Origin: Cricetomys ansorgei
Lineage: Eukaryota; Chordata; Mammalia; Rodentia; Nesomyidae
DNA: 64,000 nt
Assembly: GCA_026225945.1 (NCBI GenBank)
Contig: JAMJFZ010001805.1
Span: 62,001 to 126,000, forward strand
Direction: 5' to 3'
Part shown: positions 22,776-35,588 of the stretch, one piece after another
Layout of the letters: each line of letters starts with the position of its first letter
Numbering within the stretch: position 1 is the first letter of the stretch
Position numbers and translations under genes: made by a program
Notes under the pieces: generated by a model
Told to the model about the DNA's origin: nothing
Seen by the model: only the letters and a program-made list of their open reading frames with translations
The model's database searches: none

Positions 22776-24479
22776 CTTTGTGAGCATCGCTCTTCTATGA
22801 AATCTGTGACCCACATCAATGACTCAATTATTTATTAATTAGACAGAAGCTATTCACATAAACTTCTTTAAAAGTGGTACACACAAAATTCTAAAAAATC
22901 CCTGTGATTGTTTTTAATTGACATAACATGCTGGATGAATTTTTATATTGTCTATAAATAGATTGAATACAGTACTCACGATGATGAGCATATAAGGAAT
23001 AAAATCACAAATATGTTGAGATATATTTTTTGAATTGATTTATCAGTATGGGCAGCTAGGTTAACTCCATATTTTGGATATTCTGAATGATGCTCCAGTA
23101 AACCTGGAGAGGCCAATGGCTGCATGCCATTATCACTTATTTATCTTCAGAACATTCCAGAAAAGTGCAAAGATGAGCCACAAGATTGTCCTATTTTAGT
23201 GAGTTAATCACGTATGTGCTGGCTTCCACACCACCTGCCTTACTTCACTGACATAAACACGTACAAAGCCAGTCGGTGATGGCCCTCGCTCTCTAATCCC
23301 AGCACTGAGGAGCCAGAGACAGGCAGATCTCTGTGAATGCAAGTCCGGCTTAGTCCACATAGTGAGTTACCAGACTGCCAGAGTTACAATCAACAGAGGA
23401 ATGCTTTCCTAAAAAACCAAAACAAGAAAGAAAGCAAAACCAAAAACCAAAACAAAGAATCAAATAAAAACACTCAAAAACCTTGTGCATGATCACCCAG
23501 CACCTCCACATTTTTACCAATTCTTTTCAATTTGTTAATAATGTTCATTTTTACTGTGATGATGGACCTCAATATAGTTGGGATTTTCATTTTCTGATCG
23601 CTAAAGCCATTTAGAATATATTAAAATTAACGTTTTGGTATTCTAAGAAATACGGAAAGTTGAAAGTCAAATGTATTGTAAGAACTATGCATTGTAAGAA
23701 TTCTGCATTGAAATTACGTGTTGTATATGGCTGCATATGGTCTGTTTATGCATAAGAATATGAAATCATTATCTTTGTTCTTCCTTCAAGAATCCATTGA
23801 GTTTTCCTTCAATGATTCATCAAGTTTTATGTAGCCAGATTCAACTCACATAATGTATCATTTTGAATGAAATCTGTGTGTAAGAGTCAATAATGTTGAT
23901 AGAAATATAACCCAGTGGTGTAGCATGCGTCTAGTTTTTGTAATACTTGGGTCAATCTCAATTACCAGTCCAAAAATAACCTAAATATTTCAGTGTTGAC
24001 TCGATAGGCATCTAAGGAAGCAACTGCACGCAGTGTGAGTATTCTGTGGTAAAGGGCACGCGTGGAATTCATGAGATGACAAATAGCAGTCCTATGAGAA
24101 AAAAATGGAAGAAGAGATGCTGACGCATAGATTGTAAATGATTTATTGTATATTTTATTGTAATGTATGCGAGTGTTTTCCTGCATGTATTTCTTTGCTT
24201 CCCTTCTATATCAGGTTCTGTGGAGGACAAAAGATAACACTAAGTTTTCTAGACAGGAGACTCACTGGTTGTGAGTCTTCTTGTGGGTTCTGGCAATCCA
24301 ACCAGGGCCGTGGTTGAGCAGCCATTGCTGAAAACCAGTGAGCCAAATCTTAAGCATCTTATTTTCTAAGGGTTTTAAAATTAACACTAATAGGTTTTAT
24401 AAACCTTTACTACACATGAACATTTTTAGTTATTCAGAACTTACACAAAAATGGAAATATATTCACTAGCCTTAGCTTT

Positions 24480-24800
24480 CTGGGAATAAAAGCAAACTGC
24501 AACTGCACTGTGATAGCCATTATCACCAAAAATGAATAAAAATATGAGTATGTACAGCGCAATGAGAGATCCCATGCAACTTTCTATGAGATGTAAATTA
24601 AAACAGCCACCCGAAAGTCCTTAGTGGCTTCTGCTATCACTGAAATCAGAAAGGATACATACCACCTCTTGAAACTTTGCTATTGTATCAGACACAATAG
24701 CACAGAGACACGTGCTCACACATGTATATCAGAGAAGTATTCATAATAGTAATGATATGGAAGCAGGGCACATGCCTGCCAGCAAATGAATAAATAAAGA
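24480..24800 (+). mobile_element. L1 ORF2 3' end / 3' UTR remnant
   Basis: Texts such as AATTAAAACAGCCACC, CACACATGTATATCAGAG and ATTCATAATAGTAATGATATGGAAGC, followed by AATGAATAAATAAAGAATA, match the end of L1 ORF2 in sense orientation, heavily mutated. Confidence 0.6.
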
Positions 24801-24982
24801 ATAATATCAACTAAATTTATTTTATTTTATTTTATTTTAATTTATATGATTTTATTTCTTTAATGGTTGGAGTCTTTATTGCTATGTATAATTCATTCTT
24901 AAAATTTGAAATGTTCTTTTTACCTGTTCCTCCCTTAAACATGAGCAGAGATTTTTGTATTCATGGTTATGGGTAATTTTAA

Positions 24983-25130
24983 TGTGTGTGTTTCTGTGTG
25001 TGTGTGTGTGTGTGTAAGAAAGAGAGAGAGAGTGAGATTGAGGGAGAGAGACAGAGACAGTGAGAGAGAGACAGGGAGAGAAAGAGACAGAGACAGACAG
25101 GTAAAGAGAGACAAAGACAGAGAGAGAGTG
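24983..25130. repeat. Compound (TG)n / (GA)n simple repeat
   Basis: TG units (24983-25015) pass into imperfect GAGA/GACAGA text to about 25130; a shorter CA/GA run follows at 25278-25326. Confidence 0.9.
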
Positions 25131-25898
25131 TTTGTGTATCTCAAGAGAACAAGAGAAGGATTTGTAGAGGATTTAATCAATCTGATGGAATTGGTGGTAA
25201 GGAAACGAAAGCCAAAGCAGAGAAAACTAGGAAATACCGTATTTTTCTCTCATTCATGAAACACCATGCGCGTGCACGCGCACACACACACAGACACTGA
25301 GAGAGAAGGAAAAGAGAGAGAGAGAGTTCTTTCATGACTAGTTAGACTGAGAATTCAAATCAGTAGTGTTTGGTCTACAGATGAAGGTGATAGAATTCTG
25401 CATCTGTGAGTGCTGTACTATGAGACACACTACACATGCTATGCGAATGCTGGGTGCTGTACATATGATGCTCCATCTCTCTAATTTGTCTTTAGTGGTA
25501 AACATGCAGTGGATCCACATAAGTTCTGATTCTAATGGATTCTTCAAAAATCTGAATGCACTTCTCATAGTGTATAAATGAGGAACCTAAGACATCATTT
25601 CTAATAGTGTTTCTAACAGTGTTCACATAATAGCTAATTGACACTGGCCTGACACCAAGTCATCCAAAGGTTGCTTTCTCCCAGGGGTGAAATATCCATA
25701 GATGTGATTGATGATATTGAACTCAAAGTTACGATAACCTCAGATATATTTCCCAACCCATGTTTATCACCTTTACCCTGGACAACAGATGTAGATCCCC
25801 AGAGCAGAGTTTTTCTGACATTCCTGCAGGACAGCAGATCCAGCTGGAGAGAGATTAATCACTGGTACTTCAGTGACCTCTCCACTGACCAACCCTCA

Positions 25899-25905
25899 TA
25901 TAAAG
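25899..25905 (+). promoter_or_regulatory. TATA-like box before the Vmn2r pseudogene
   Basis: TATAAAG lies about 95 bp before the ATG at 25998. Position and orientation fit a core promoter, but nothing else supports it. Confidence 0.3.
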
Positions 25906-25997
25906 AAGTTTGCATAGACAGGTGTCTATTTCTTATATTATTCTCTGGATCATCACAGTCCACACTACAAGGCTAAGAGCTTTGAGGAGGGACAGAG

Positions 25998-26194
25998 ATG
26001 TTCACGTTGATTTTCTTCTTCTTGTTTCTGAAATTTCCCCTCTAATACATACTTTCACTCAAACCAGGTGCTTTTGGAGAATGAAGACAGAAGACAGAGA
26101 TGAAGGCAAATCACCCATGTATATATTTGCACTATTTTCAAAGCAGAATCATATGGAGAAACAATATTTCATTGAATATCTGGATTCACTGAAA
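25998..26194 (+). pseudogene. Vmn2r pseudogene exon 1 (signal peptide, broken)
   Basis: ATG then a hydrophobic leader MFTLIFFFLFLKFPL, stopped by TAA. In another frame the V2R motif RCFWRMK (about 26068) and QYFIEYLDSLK (to about 26194) follow, then GT. This is the only exon 1 visible in the window and shows where the first copy's exon 1 should lie. Confidence 0.75.
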
Positions 26195-28494
26195 GTGCAT
26201 TTGTTTTTCCATGGAAATATCATCAGGAATAAGGCATGAATGGGCTGAGGACAGGCAGAACAATGCTGTGTGTCTTTTGCCAAGCAATCCTAAGCTCACC
26301 CTCAAGAAACTCAACAAACAACTTTGGCTTTCATGATTATTATTTTTCAACATCCAAACAGTAGAGATAGAGTAGTTTTTTCCTGCTAGTTTGCCTCCCA
26401 CTTACAAGACTGAAAACTGCAAGAAGGAAGAATGCTTAACTTCACCCAACATAGATTAACCTTCTGTAGACAGGTAGTATTACAGGTATCCAGTGGTGTC
26501 CTATGAAAACTAAAATCAAACTAACATGATAAATTCTGTACTGACAACAAGCATCAAAGCCTTTCTGCCAGAGTGTGCTAATGTACTTCCTTCAGGTGTA
26601 ACACCTAGTGTATATGCAGGGTCCTAATATTTGTGCCACACATTATTGGAAAGAGTATACATGTAGCCCTTTAGTAAAGCGCTCAGATCATGTGATCATC
26701 CACACCTCTGAAGGTGTAATGAGGTCAGTGTACAAAATCTCTTAACATTGAGGTTCCTATGTCTTCCAGTTTTCCTGTCATTCTGTGGACACATGAATTG
26801 CCACAGCTATTTAGATTGTACAAATGCAAGATGTTTCTCATCTTCACAGTCAAAATGAAATATCTGAACTTCCCAGGATGTGCGTGTGTGTGTGTGTATC
26901 CCGAGAAAAACTAGATTATCACTAACAGTGATGACTGCCTATCTCCCTTGTTACTTGCCAGAGTAGCAGGTTCTGTCTGTGGTTGCTGCCACTGTTGAAG
27001 ACCTGTTTGGAGGGGTAGTATACTAGGTCATTTCTTGAAAGTATTTAAGGTGTACTTGTCTGCAGGTTTTAAGACGAAATGTTGTATTCTCTTGTGATTA
27101 TAATACATTTACATATATACCTCTATTTCAGTAATTTTTTATTCATGGCTGCACCTTTTACCAATGTGGTACAATGTACACTGGCTTCTGAGAAGTTTGG
27201 CAGTTCTTTCTCACACAATCTTCTTAGATCACAATCCCATCCTGACAATTCAAGGAAATACTTTTTTTCTTAAAATAGAATGTGCAGATTTTAGACTTTC
27301 TGTTGCACAATTTTGTTTTCCTCCCTTGATGTAAAAGTCTCTTCTGTTTCATTATTAACTGCATTGGTAGTGTTTCTCATCACTATCCCTCTGTTGTATA
27401 CCTGGAATCAACAGTATTTTATAGAATTTTCATCCCATTTGGCTTCACTAGGGCAATCTAGGACTTAGTGGTCTTTCCTTGTTTCTTTTGATTTTTGTTT
27501 TTCTGTTAATATGTGAGTGTTTCCTTTTTTCTCTTTGTTGTTTAGTTTAAAGAGTAAGATAAAAAGAATAATAAAGCCAGGTGGATAGAGAAGTGGGAAC
27601 GATCTTGGACAAATAGAGTGAAAAATATAAAATAGGTACGATTTTCAAATATTTTTCTATAAAAACCAGGGAAATTCAAATTCAAAGGATTAGAGAGACC
27701 CTGATCAACAGATCCTGGTAGACAATATGGACATCCAGTGCTGGCCAAAATATTTCTCCATCTTGTTCAATTCCATAGCTAAAAACAAATGGGTCAAATT
27801 CTTTAATCGAAGACCAGATATACTGAAATGTGTAAAGGAGAACATGATGGAAAGTTTTCAAGTATAAGTATAGCTCTGGAAATAACAAAAATTATTAAAT
27901 CTGATTGCACTTAATTAACCTTTTCTGGAATAAATAATGAACAAATTAAGAAGCAGTCTACACAGAGATAAAAGTTATCTGTTGGCTATACTAGACTGTG
28001 TAATACTTAGAAGTAGCACACTGGGCATGTAGACATAGCTCAGCATTTATGAGATGCAGTCTACCAATCATCCTCAGTTGATTTTCCTCCACTCATGCTG
28101 TCAGGAACATCCAACCCTCCTACCACTCCAGCTCCAGGTGACTTGATGCTCTCTTCTGGCCTGGAGGGAATGGGGCACTCATAATTTCCCATGCAGACAT
28201 ACACAGACACATCCTTTACAGAAAGAACATACAACACACAAATAGCAGAGGAGAAAGACATTCTGTTTCGGTGTTGACAATGATCACATCTTGTCTATGA
28301 AAGATCAAATCCCATCAATGTGTAGGCTCTTATGAGCTCCCACACTTCTCATGTTTTCTCACTCTAACAACACAGAGAAATTACTACAAGCTCTGGGTGA
28401 AGATTACATTAAGTTCATAGTAATGCTAGTATTAACTACAAAATCTTCCTCTACGGAGTCTTATCCATAAATAACCTTGTTTCCTTATATTCAG

Positions 28495-28785
28495 ATTACA
28501 TTCTCAAAATCACCCATTTGTGTTGTCCTTGATTTTTGCATATTGTGGAAGAAATCAACAGGAATTCAAATATTCTACCACATGTGTCTCTAGATTCTCA
28601 ATTTTGTTTTTTTTCATTGACATTAACAGACATTTCATTTCATGATGTTCTGGGCGAAGAACTGTATATTTCTTCCTAATTATGAATGGAATCATGGACA
28701 AAAATGCATGATAATCATGACAGGACCTACACGGTCCCCCTCCCTACCTCTTGGGCCATTGTTTCAGCAAGAACAATTGCCACAG
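28495..28785 (+). pseudogene. Vmn2r pseudogene exon 2 (frameshifted)
   Basis: The acceptor TATATTCAG and the donor GTGAGA at 28786 are conserved. The reading starts like the intact copy (LSLIFA) and then loses frame where the intact copy has GCTATGGAGG, with further insertions. Confidence 0.85.
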
Positions 28786-29157
28786 GTGAGATTGTACAGG
28801 GTAGGAATGCATTGAATTGTCTCCTACACTGGAAGACTCAGATTATAAGAAGAGTGTAATGGGCATGTTGCAGTCATATATATGTATTCCAAGGACAATC
28901 CATTAGACTCAATGGTACATCCACAATGTATTGTTTGTCATACAGATGAGAGCACGAATATACAGTAAAGGGAGTTTCTTTGAACAGTTTGTAGAAATTG
29001 ATTTTTACAACATCTAAGAAGTGTAGTATGACTGTATAATGTGATAAAGTTGTCCTTCCTGTCACTATAAACTAGTACTTAAGAAACTTCAGGTCTTGTA
29101 CTGAGGTTCCTGGAAATGCTCTACCTCCTACTATTTTCTGTGTCCTGTGTCCTTCAG

Positions 29158-29955
29158 CATACCTATGGACCTTCCCATCCTTGTCTCAATGACCCTGAAC
29201 AATTCCCCTATGTGTATCAAATGATACCAAAGGACACATCTCTGGCCCTGGCCATGGTCTCTTTGATGTCTCACTTTGGCTGGATCTGGGTGCGACTTGC
29301 CATCTCAGATGATGAACAGGGTACCCAATTTTTATCAGATCTGAGAGGAGAGATGGAGAAAAATAGTGTCTGCTTGGCCTTTGTCAACATTGTCCCAGTT
29401 AACATGCACTTATATATGACAAGAGCTGAAACTTATGAGTACCAAAATATGACTTCCTCAGCAAATGTTGTCATCATTTATTGAGGCATAAATGTTAGCT
29501 ATGAGCTTTAGAAAGTGGGATTCCCTGGTAATCCTGACAATCTGGGTCACCACTTCACAGTGGGATATCATCACAAATACGGAAGATTTTTCCTTTGATT
29601 CAGTCCTTGGTTCTCTCACTTTTTCACACCTTCATGATGAGACTTCTGACATTAAAAATTTTTTCCTGAGTCTGAACCTTTAGGGGAACACAGATAATTT
29701 TCTGGCCAGATTTGGGTAGATGTACTTTAACTGTGAAGTCTCCGCATCTAAATGTAAGACACTGAATAAATGCTTGGCTTATGACTCATTGGATTGACTT
29801 ATGCTACAGAGTTTTGGCATGGCCCTGGATGAAGACAGTTATGACATATGCAATGGTGTGCACAGTGTGGGCCATGCTCTCCATAAGATGCTTCTTCAGA
29901 AAGTACATAATAAGCCAATGGACAATGGGAATGGACCAGGAAATGAGTGTTAGAG
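29158..29955 (+). pseudogene. Vmn2r pseudogene exon 3 (several stops)
   Basis: Open from TYGPSHPC to VVIIY, then TGA at 29482-29484. Later stops lie near 29681, 29717 and 29796. Identity to the exon at 4515-5318 is high throughout. Confidence 0.92.
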
Positions 29956-30399
29956 GTACCGTGTCTTTTACAGGATGGTATTTCTGATCATTGATATACT
30001 GTATTTATGAAAATCTCAGCTGCTTAACAGCCTAGGAAAAGAATTTCCCAAAAGAGAAGGTTCTCTGAATGTGTTTACTGCTTAATAGATAACTCTTGAT
30101 ATGAGTAATCATTTTTAAGCAGATGGCAGTGCAGTGCAATTAGTTTTCTATGAACGTCATTGCTCCTTTTCTAGCATTATACACATAATTCATCTTTGCC
30201 ATGAATTCATTTGGTAACAGCAGGATGAGATCTTTTTATTAATGGTCATATATGTGGTGGTAACCATAGGGGTCATGTCCATAAGTGTTCTCAGGGTATT
30301 ATGCCCAAATGTAGGCACTGAGAGCATAATGCTTACAGTTGTGTAAGAATACACATAGGACAAGGGTGTTCAGATCTGTATAGGTACCAGCTCACTCTG

Positions 30400-30970
30400 T
30401 GTTTGTGCACAAGTGAAGGGATGATGCATATATTCATGTATTTGTGTCTATCTGAATCTGCATGAATGTCTGTGTGTTTTTCCTTTATGAATACCTGTGT
30501 GTGTTTTGTATTAATATGTTTGTTTACATATGTGTATGTCTATGTGGTATGGTGGTATGTGTACATGAGTGTGTAATTCTCTGTGTGTTAATATATAGGC
30601 ATACAAGATGTATGTGTTAATTTGTCTATGTGTAAATGTTTTACTGTGCAGCTATTTCTATGACCATGTCTATTTGTATGTTTCTGTCTATACATAAATG
30701 TTTATGTATTCTGTGTGTATATATGCACATGAGCTATTGAGTGATAGGCTGTATATATTCATGACTTTGTCTGAGTAAATTTGCATGTGAGAGTCTTTGG
30801 CAGTATCTGTTTTTGTATATCAAAGTATATGTGTATGTATACATATAAATATATTGAATATATATATATATGTATGTGTGTGTGTATATATATACACATA
30901 CATACATATATATTATATATATATATATATGTATATATATACACACACAAATATATGTGTATCTATAACT
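30400..30970. repeat. TG/TATA-rich degenerate tract in pseudogene intron 3
   Basis: Counterpart of 5780-6280. Pure TATA blocks at about 30859-30873 and 30913-30931 are longer here than in the first copy. Confidence 0.8.
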
Positions 30971-31201
30971 GATTTTTTTGTGTTTGATTGGTAATTTCTT
31001 TTGAGGAAACTATTTTTCAGTAACATAATGATAACTTTAGTTATCAATATGCTTTTGTTGATTATTCCCTCCTGGGAAAAATAAATGAAATTATATTGTA
31101 AAGGAGGGTTTAAAGATAAAAAGCTGAAACCTGAGCTGAAGCTGAACAGTTTTTTTCTTGATTAAATAGGGCACACTGCATTATAGAATTCTGTCTTTCA
31201 G

Positions 31202-31429
31202 CTGAACTCCTTCCTGAAGAAGACACACTTCACTAACTCTCTTGGAGACACAGTGAATATGAATCAGAAAGAAAAAACACAATCAGAGTATGACATTTTC
31301 TACACTATAAAATTCCGAAAGATTTTTAGGTTTAAGGTGAAAATGAGAAACTTTATCCCACATTGTCCACAAGGTCAACAGCTCTATATATCTGAAGACA
31401 TGGTAGAGTGGGCCGCAGGAAATAGGCAG
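31202..31429 (+). pseudogene. Vmn2r pseudogene exon 4 (frame open)
   Basis: 228 bp, the same length as the functional exon, open, reading LNSFLKKTHFTNSLGD at the start. The donor reads GTCGGT, weaker than GTAGGT in the first copy. Confidence 0.88.
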
Positions 31430-32603
31430 GTCGGTCTGGCAATGCAGAAATGACTAACACAACACTGTATAACCTGCTCTCAATGTGGCAATTTGTGATT
31501 GCTTGTCCCTTACTGAAGTGAAACAAATCATCACTTAAAGATTAAATTTCTAGATTTTCTTCCAGTTTTTCTTTTATTTATTTCTTATAATTATTTTCTT
31601 ATATTTAGTCCTCATATTTTCTTATAGAGAAATATATTTTCTTATATTTCTTATCTTTCATTTCAGGCGTATATCCAGTATATTTGGATCATATCAGAAC
31701 CTGTACGTGTTCTTTTTTAAATGGTCACAAAATTGGTTATGGCTCTTATCATTCCTTATCATCTTTATTTTGGATGAATTCTTTGAATTTGTGTATATAT
31801 TTGCAGCCTGTGAGGGCCTAGTAGCTGTGACTGACAGAGTTTCAGATTCCATGGAACTGAACACATTGTTGAGCCATACATTAGGTATGGTTAATTGAAG
31901 CTGGGTGATCTCCAAAACAGCAAGTGCTCCTTACCAATGAGCCAGGGCCTCAGTCAAAGCCTGTAAAGGAATTCCTTCCTAGAGGAGCATTTCTTCATCT
32001 TCTTTTGATTCCTAACTTTTAGAAACATGCACTTGTCTAGTTCCTTGTTTGGGTGGCAGCCACGTATAATAATAAAGAACAGTTTTGAAGAAATGGGCAT
32101 ATAAGCTACACCATTATGTCCCCAAGGTTCCTCACAGTATTTGTTCTGAAGTGTCTGGTTTTATCGTATGTTAAAATATTCTATTAACATTTGTTAACAT
32201 ATGTTACCATATGTTACCATACAGCCTGCCCAACCACAAAGGGGTGTTGATTTTGAAAGGTGTCAGCCTCAGGCAAATCTGCAATCAGGATCTGAACTGA
32301 TATCTCAGGTTGACCAGATGATTGTTCATCAAAACACACTATTCTGTCCTCAGTTTAAAGAGAAAACCATTCCCTTAAAACAACAGGTGCGGTAAAGGCG
32401 CTCGTCTTTGAGGAGCAACTCAACTTTCCATCAGCTTCTTCTACTAATTCATACGTGTGCACTGTGCAATGCACTAAATAAAATGTGACCACTCAGCTGG
32501 GATGCAGAGACTAAACGTGTTTATTCCTAACAGACTAAGCCACTATAGCTATTGAAGGATGGAGTAAAACATCTAACACCAGTATATATCTGATCATCCT
32601 AAG

Positions 32604-32727
32604 AAGCTCTCCTCTGTGTGCAGTGCTGACTGTCATCCTGGACTCAGGAAATTCCACCAGGAAGGAAGGGTGGCCTGCTGTTTCCAATGCATCCCCTGCC
32701 CAAATCATGAGGTCTCCAATGTCTCAG
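32604..32727 (+). pseudogene. Vmn2r pseudogene exon 5 (frame open)
   Basis: 124 bp with the cysteine pattern kept (SVCSADCHPG, CCFQCIPCP). The acceptor is CCTAAG rather than CCTCAG. The donor GTAGGT is kept. Confidence 0.88.
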
Positions 32728-33841
32728 GTAGGTGTTTACTGCATGGAGAAATCCTTCTCATTGACCCAGATAAATACAAATGTAACAGACAAAATATGTT
32801 TGTCATTTATTCTCAGATGTTGTACATAATGGGAACAATATTTTTAAAGCACATTAATGGCCTATGATATGGTTCAGTGGTTATATCTTTGGGCACTAAT
32901 AGTGATGACATAACCTTTCTCCAAGGACCACATTGCAGGAGGAGGAAACCTACACAAACAAGATGTTTTCTGACCACCTTCAGCTTCACAAACATCATGC
33001 TCACAAATAAATAAAGGAAAAGGTAGATAGCTTGTAATAAAGTATTTTTTTAAAAAATATAAGTAAAGGGCACTTACAACAATAAACGCCAACAAAAAGT
33101 TAAATAAAACCCTTTATTTCATCAATATTTTAATTCTGAGTATGTTGGGGGAGACTGCATATGAGGACAGGTCCATGTGAAGGCCCCTCAGACATCTTAT
33201 GTAGTCATGCTGGAGTACCCAGTGATAGCATGTTTTCTGACGTGGATTCAGAGAACTGGACTCGGGCCTCTGTGAGCAGTAACAGCTGGTCCACTTTTCG
33301 GCACTTGAAGCGTTACTTGTAAAGGAATTCCTCACAGGAGGAGCCTATTGTCCTATTCTGTATGCCACAACTCACTTAATCAAAAAAGAATTTATCATTT
33401 TGAGTAGGCAGTAACAGTCAGAAAAATTTAGTTTTCAGGAAATTTGTAATTTATGTATATTGTGTGTCTGTGTATATATTGAAGGTTTTTATTCTGCCGT
33501 GTCTATTTTAAACTATCTGGTCTATCTTGATAGGCTATAAAATTGTGTATTGAATTTGAAAATAAATGACTTCAAGAAAATCTTTAAATTTAATCTGAAG
33601 TGATGTCTCAGGTTTCTCGATAGAGGTGAATCAGCTGCTAATATTCTATTCTCAGATTGAGGAGAATAATAATACACAGGAAACTAACAAATGGTCTGAA
33701 CGATTAGCCACTGTTCAGAGGATAGTAACGAAATCAAAAGCCTGTTTCAAGCATGCCAAAATTACATTTATTACAAACGTAAACTGGTAGAGTACAGAGG
33801 ACTAACACTACTAACATGTGCATTAATCTAGAATATGAACA

Positions 33842-34215
33842 TCTGATTGTAATAATAATAATAATTAATAATAAGAAGAAGAATAATAATAAGAAGAAGA
33901 AGAGAAGAAGAAGAAGAAGAAGAAGAAGAAGAAGAAGAAGAAGAAGAAGAAGAAGAAGAAGAAGAAGAAGAAGAAGAAGAAGAAGAAGAAGAAGAAGAAG
34001 AAGAAGAAGAAGAAGAAGAAGAAGAAGAAGAAGAAGAAGAAGAAGAAGAAGAAGAAGAAGAAGAAGAAGAAGAAGAAGAAGAAGAAGAAGAAGAAGAAGA
34101 AGAAGAGAAGAAGAAGAAGAAGAGAAAGAAGAAAAGAAGAAGAAGAAGAAAGAAGAAGAAGAAGAAGAAGAAGAAGAAGAAGAAGAAGAAGAAGAAGAAG
34201 AAGAAGAAGAACTAA

Positions 34216-34246
<31 letters not shown>

Positions 34247-34624
34247 AAGAAGAAGAAGAAGAAGAAGAAGAAGAAGAAGAAGAAGAAGAAGAAGAAGAAG
34301 AAGAAGAAGAAGAAGAAGAAGAAGAAGAAGAAGAAGAAGAGAAGAAGAAGAAGAAGAAGAAGAAGAAGAAGAAGAAGAAGAAGAAGAAGAAGAAGAGAAG
34401 AAGAGAAGAAGAAGAAGAAGAAGAAGAAGAAGAAGAAGAAGAAGAAGAAGAAGAAGAAGAAGAAGAAGAAGAAGAAGAAGAAGAAGAAGAAGAAGAAGAA
34501 GAAGAAGAAGAAGAAGAAGAAGAAGAAGAAGAAGAAGAAGAAGAAGAAGAAGAAGAAGAAGAAGAAGAAGAAGAAGAAGAAGAAGGAAGAAGAAGAAGAA
34601 GAAGAAGAAGAAGAAGAAGAAGAA

Positions 34625-34656
<32 letters not shown>

Positions 34657-34892
34657 AGAAGAGAAGAAGAAGAAGAAGAAGAAGAAGAAGAAGAAGAAGA
34701 AGAAGAAGAAGAAGAAGAAGAAGAAGAAGAAGAAGAAGAAGAAGAAGAAGAAGAAGAAGAAGAAGAAGAAGAAGAAGAAGAAGAAGAAGAAGAAGAAGAA
34801 GAAGAAGAAGAAGAAGAAGAAGAAGAAGAAGAAGAAGAAGAAGAAGAAGAAGAAAGAAGAAGAAGAAGAAGGAGAAGGAGAAGGAGAAGGAG
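33842..34892 (+). repeat. Kilobase-long (GAA)n trinucleotide tract
   Basis: About 1.05 kb of almost pure purine. It begins with AAT units, passes through mixed AAT/AAG units and becomes (GAA)n from about 33890, ending in GGAGAAGGAGAAGG. Rare interruptions (near 34104-34155, 34211, 34340, 34394-34405, 34585, 34647-34662 and 34853) shift the phase. The first Vmn2r copy has only a short A-rich stretch at this point of intron 5. Long apparent open frames of Arg, Lys, Glu, Leu, Ser or Phe across it are an artefact of the repeat. Confidence 0.97.
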
Positions 34893-35434
34893 GAAAACAA
34901 GTAGGCAACAGGGGCTCCAATGTTATAGTCATCTTCTTCAGTTACAGTAAAGTCAAAGGCATAGCAATGAAATCAATCAAGGAAAGATCACTAGATTTTT
35001 GCAAACGATTTAACAAGATCCTAAGAACATTTTAGGCAAATTTAGTGACATTGCAAACACTTGCATACAATCAGGAAATGAATGAGGCTATAACAGGTGA
35101 ATTAAATAAAAATGCAACGTAATTGCAATATAAGCTGATATTTGAAAAAGAATGACACAACAGTTCAAATAAAAACTCATTAAATCAACTTAAAAAATCA
35201 TTTTCTGGTAGAAGACAGGATATTAAGATGTGAAAACAAACTAGAAAATTTCAAATTCAATCTATAAGAAAGAGGACAAATGAAAGGGATAAAGAAAACA
35301 ATTGAGACCCAGAGGATTCTAAATAAACACTAAATTAACACACAGGAGCACATGTAGAGAAGTCAGGTATTCCAGGCATTAAAAGAATTTAAGTTCAAAG
35401 TATGGCAGAAAGTGTATAAAATGCAGGGTGAAAT
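34893..35434 (+). other. Last part of pseudogene intron 5
   Basis: Matches about 9462-10005 of the first copy, then the match ends abruptly after CAGGGTGAAAT. No exon is seen. Confidence 0.7.
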
Positions 35435-35588
35435 GTAGTCTTGGAGATACAGAGGCAGGTAGAGTGCTAAGTGGACATTTCTGATCAGGATGGAAAAGCC
35501 TCTACTTGACCACTTACTGTGTCAACAAAGACCAGAAAACATTTGTAGCCAAATAATCATGGTTTGACTTGAGTAAAGTCCACTTCTC

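Larger units (their letters stand above)
20203..25890. other. Intergenic region between the two Vmn2r copies
   Basis: No gene is recognised. Contents: displaced 3' flank of the first Vmn2r gene; a B2-like SINE (about 20398-20612, +); a TG run (21013-21047) and a strongly AT/TA-rich stretch (about 21050-21260); a B1 SINE on the - strand (about 21312-21440); an LTR-like segment (about 22294-22775); a B1 SINE (+, about 23268-23470); a B3-like SINE (-, about 24196-24355); an L1 3' end (about 24480-24800); a TTTTA run (24813-24845); and a TG/GA-rich run (24983-25130). Confidence 0.65.
25998..32727 (+). pseudogene. Vmn2r pseudogene, exons 1-5, exon 6 missing
   Basis: This is a tandem duplicate of the gene at the left of the window, collinear with it from at least 27163 to 35434. 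Exon 1 (25998-26194) has a stop 15 codons after the ATG, and the rest is in another frame. Exon 2 (28495-28785) is shifted within the conserved LVFAMEE region. Exon 3 (29158-29955) has TGA at 29482 and TAG at 29681, among others. Exon 4 (31202-31429) and exon 5 (32604-32727) are still open. The exon 6 expected about 3 kb further on is absent, because the duplicated sequence ends at 35434. No receptor can be made. Open exons 4 and 5 suggest decay was not very long ago, or chance. Confidence 0.92.

Noticed and set aside
25671..25976. 101-codon frame before the Vmn2r pseudogene
   Set aside because: No family pattern recognised; it ends just before the pseudogene leader and is probably promoter or 5' flank.
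33842..34892. CRISPR array or minisatellite coding repeats
   Set aside because: No spacer structure; it is a trinucleotide microsatellite in a mammalian genome.
33734..34932. Open frames of more than 350 codons on both strands (poly-Arg/Lys/Glu and poly-Leu/Ser/Phe)
   Set aside because: They are simply the GAA repeat read in several frames; a triplet repeat without stops is always open. No start context or flanking domain.
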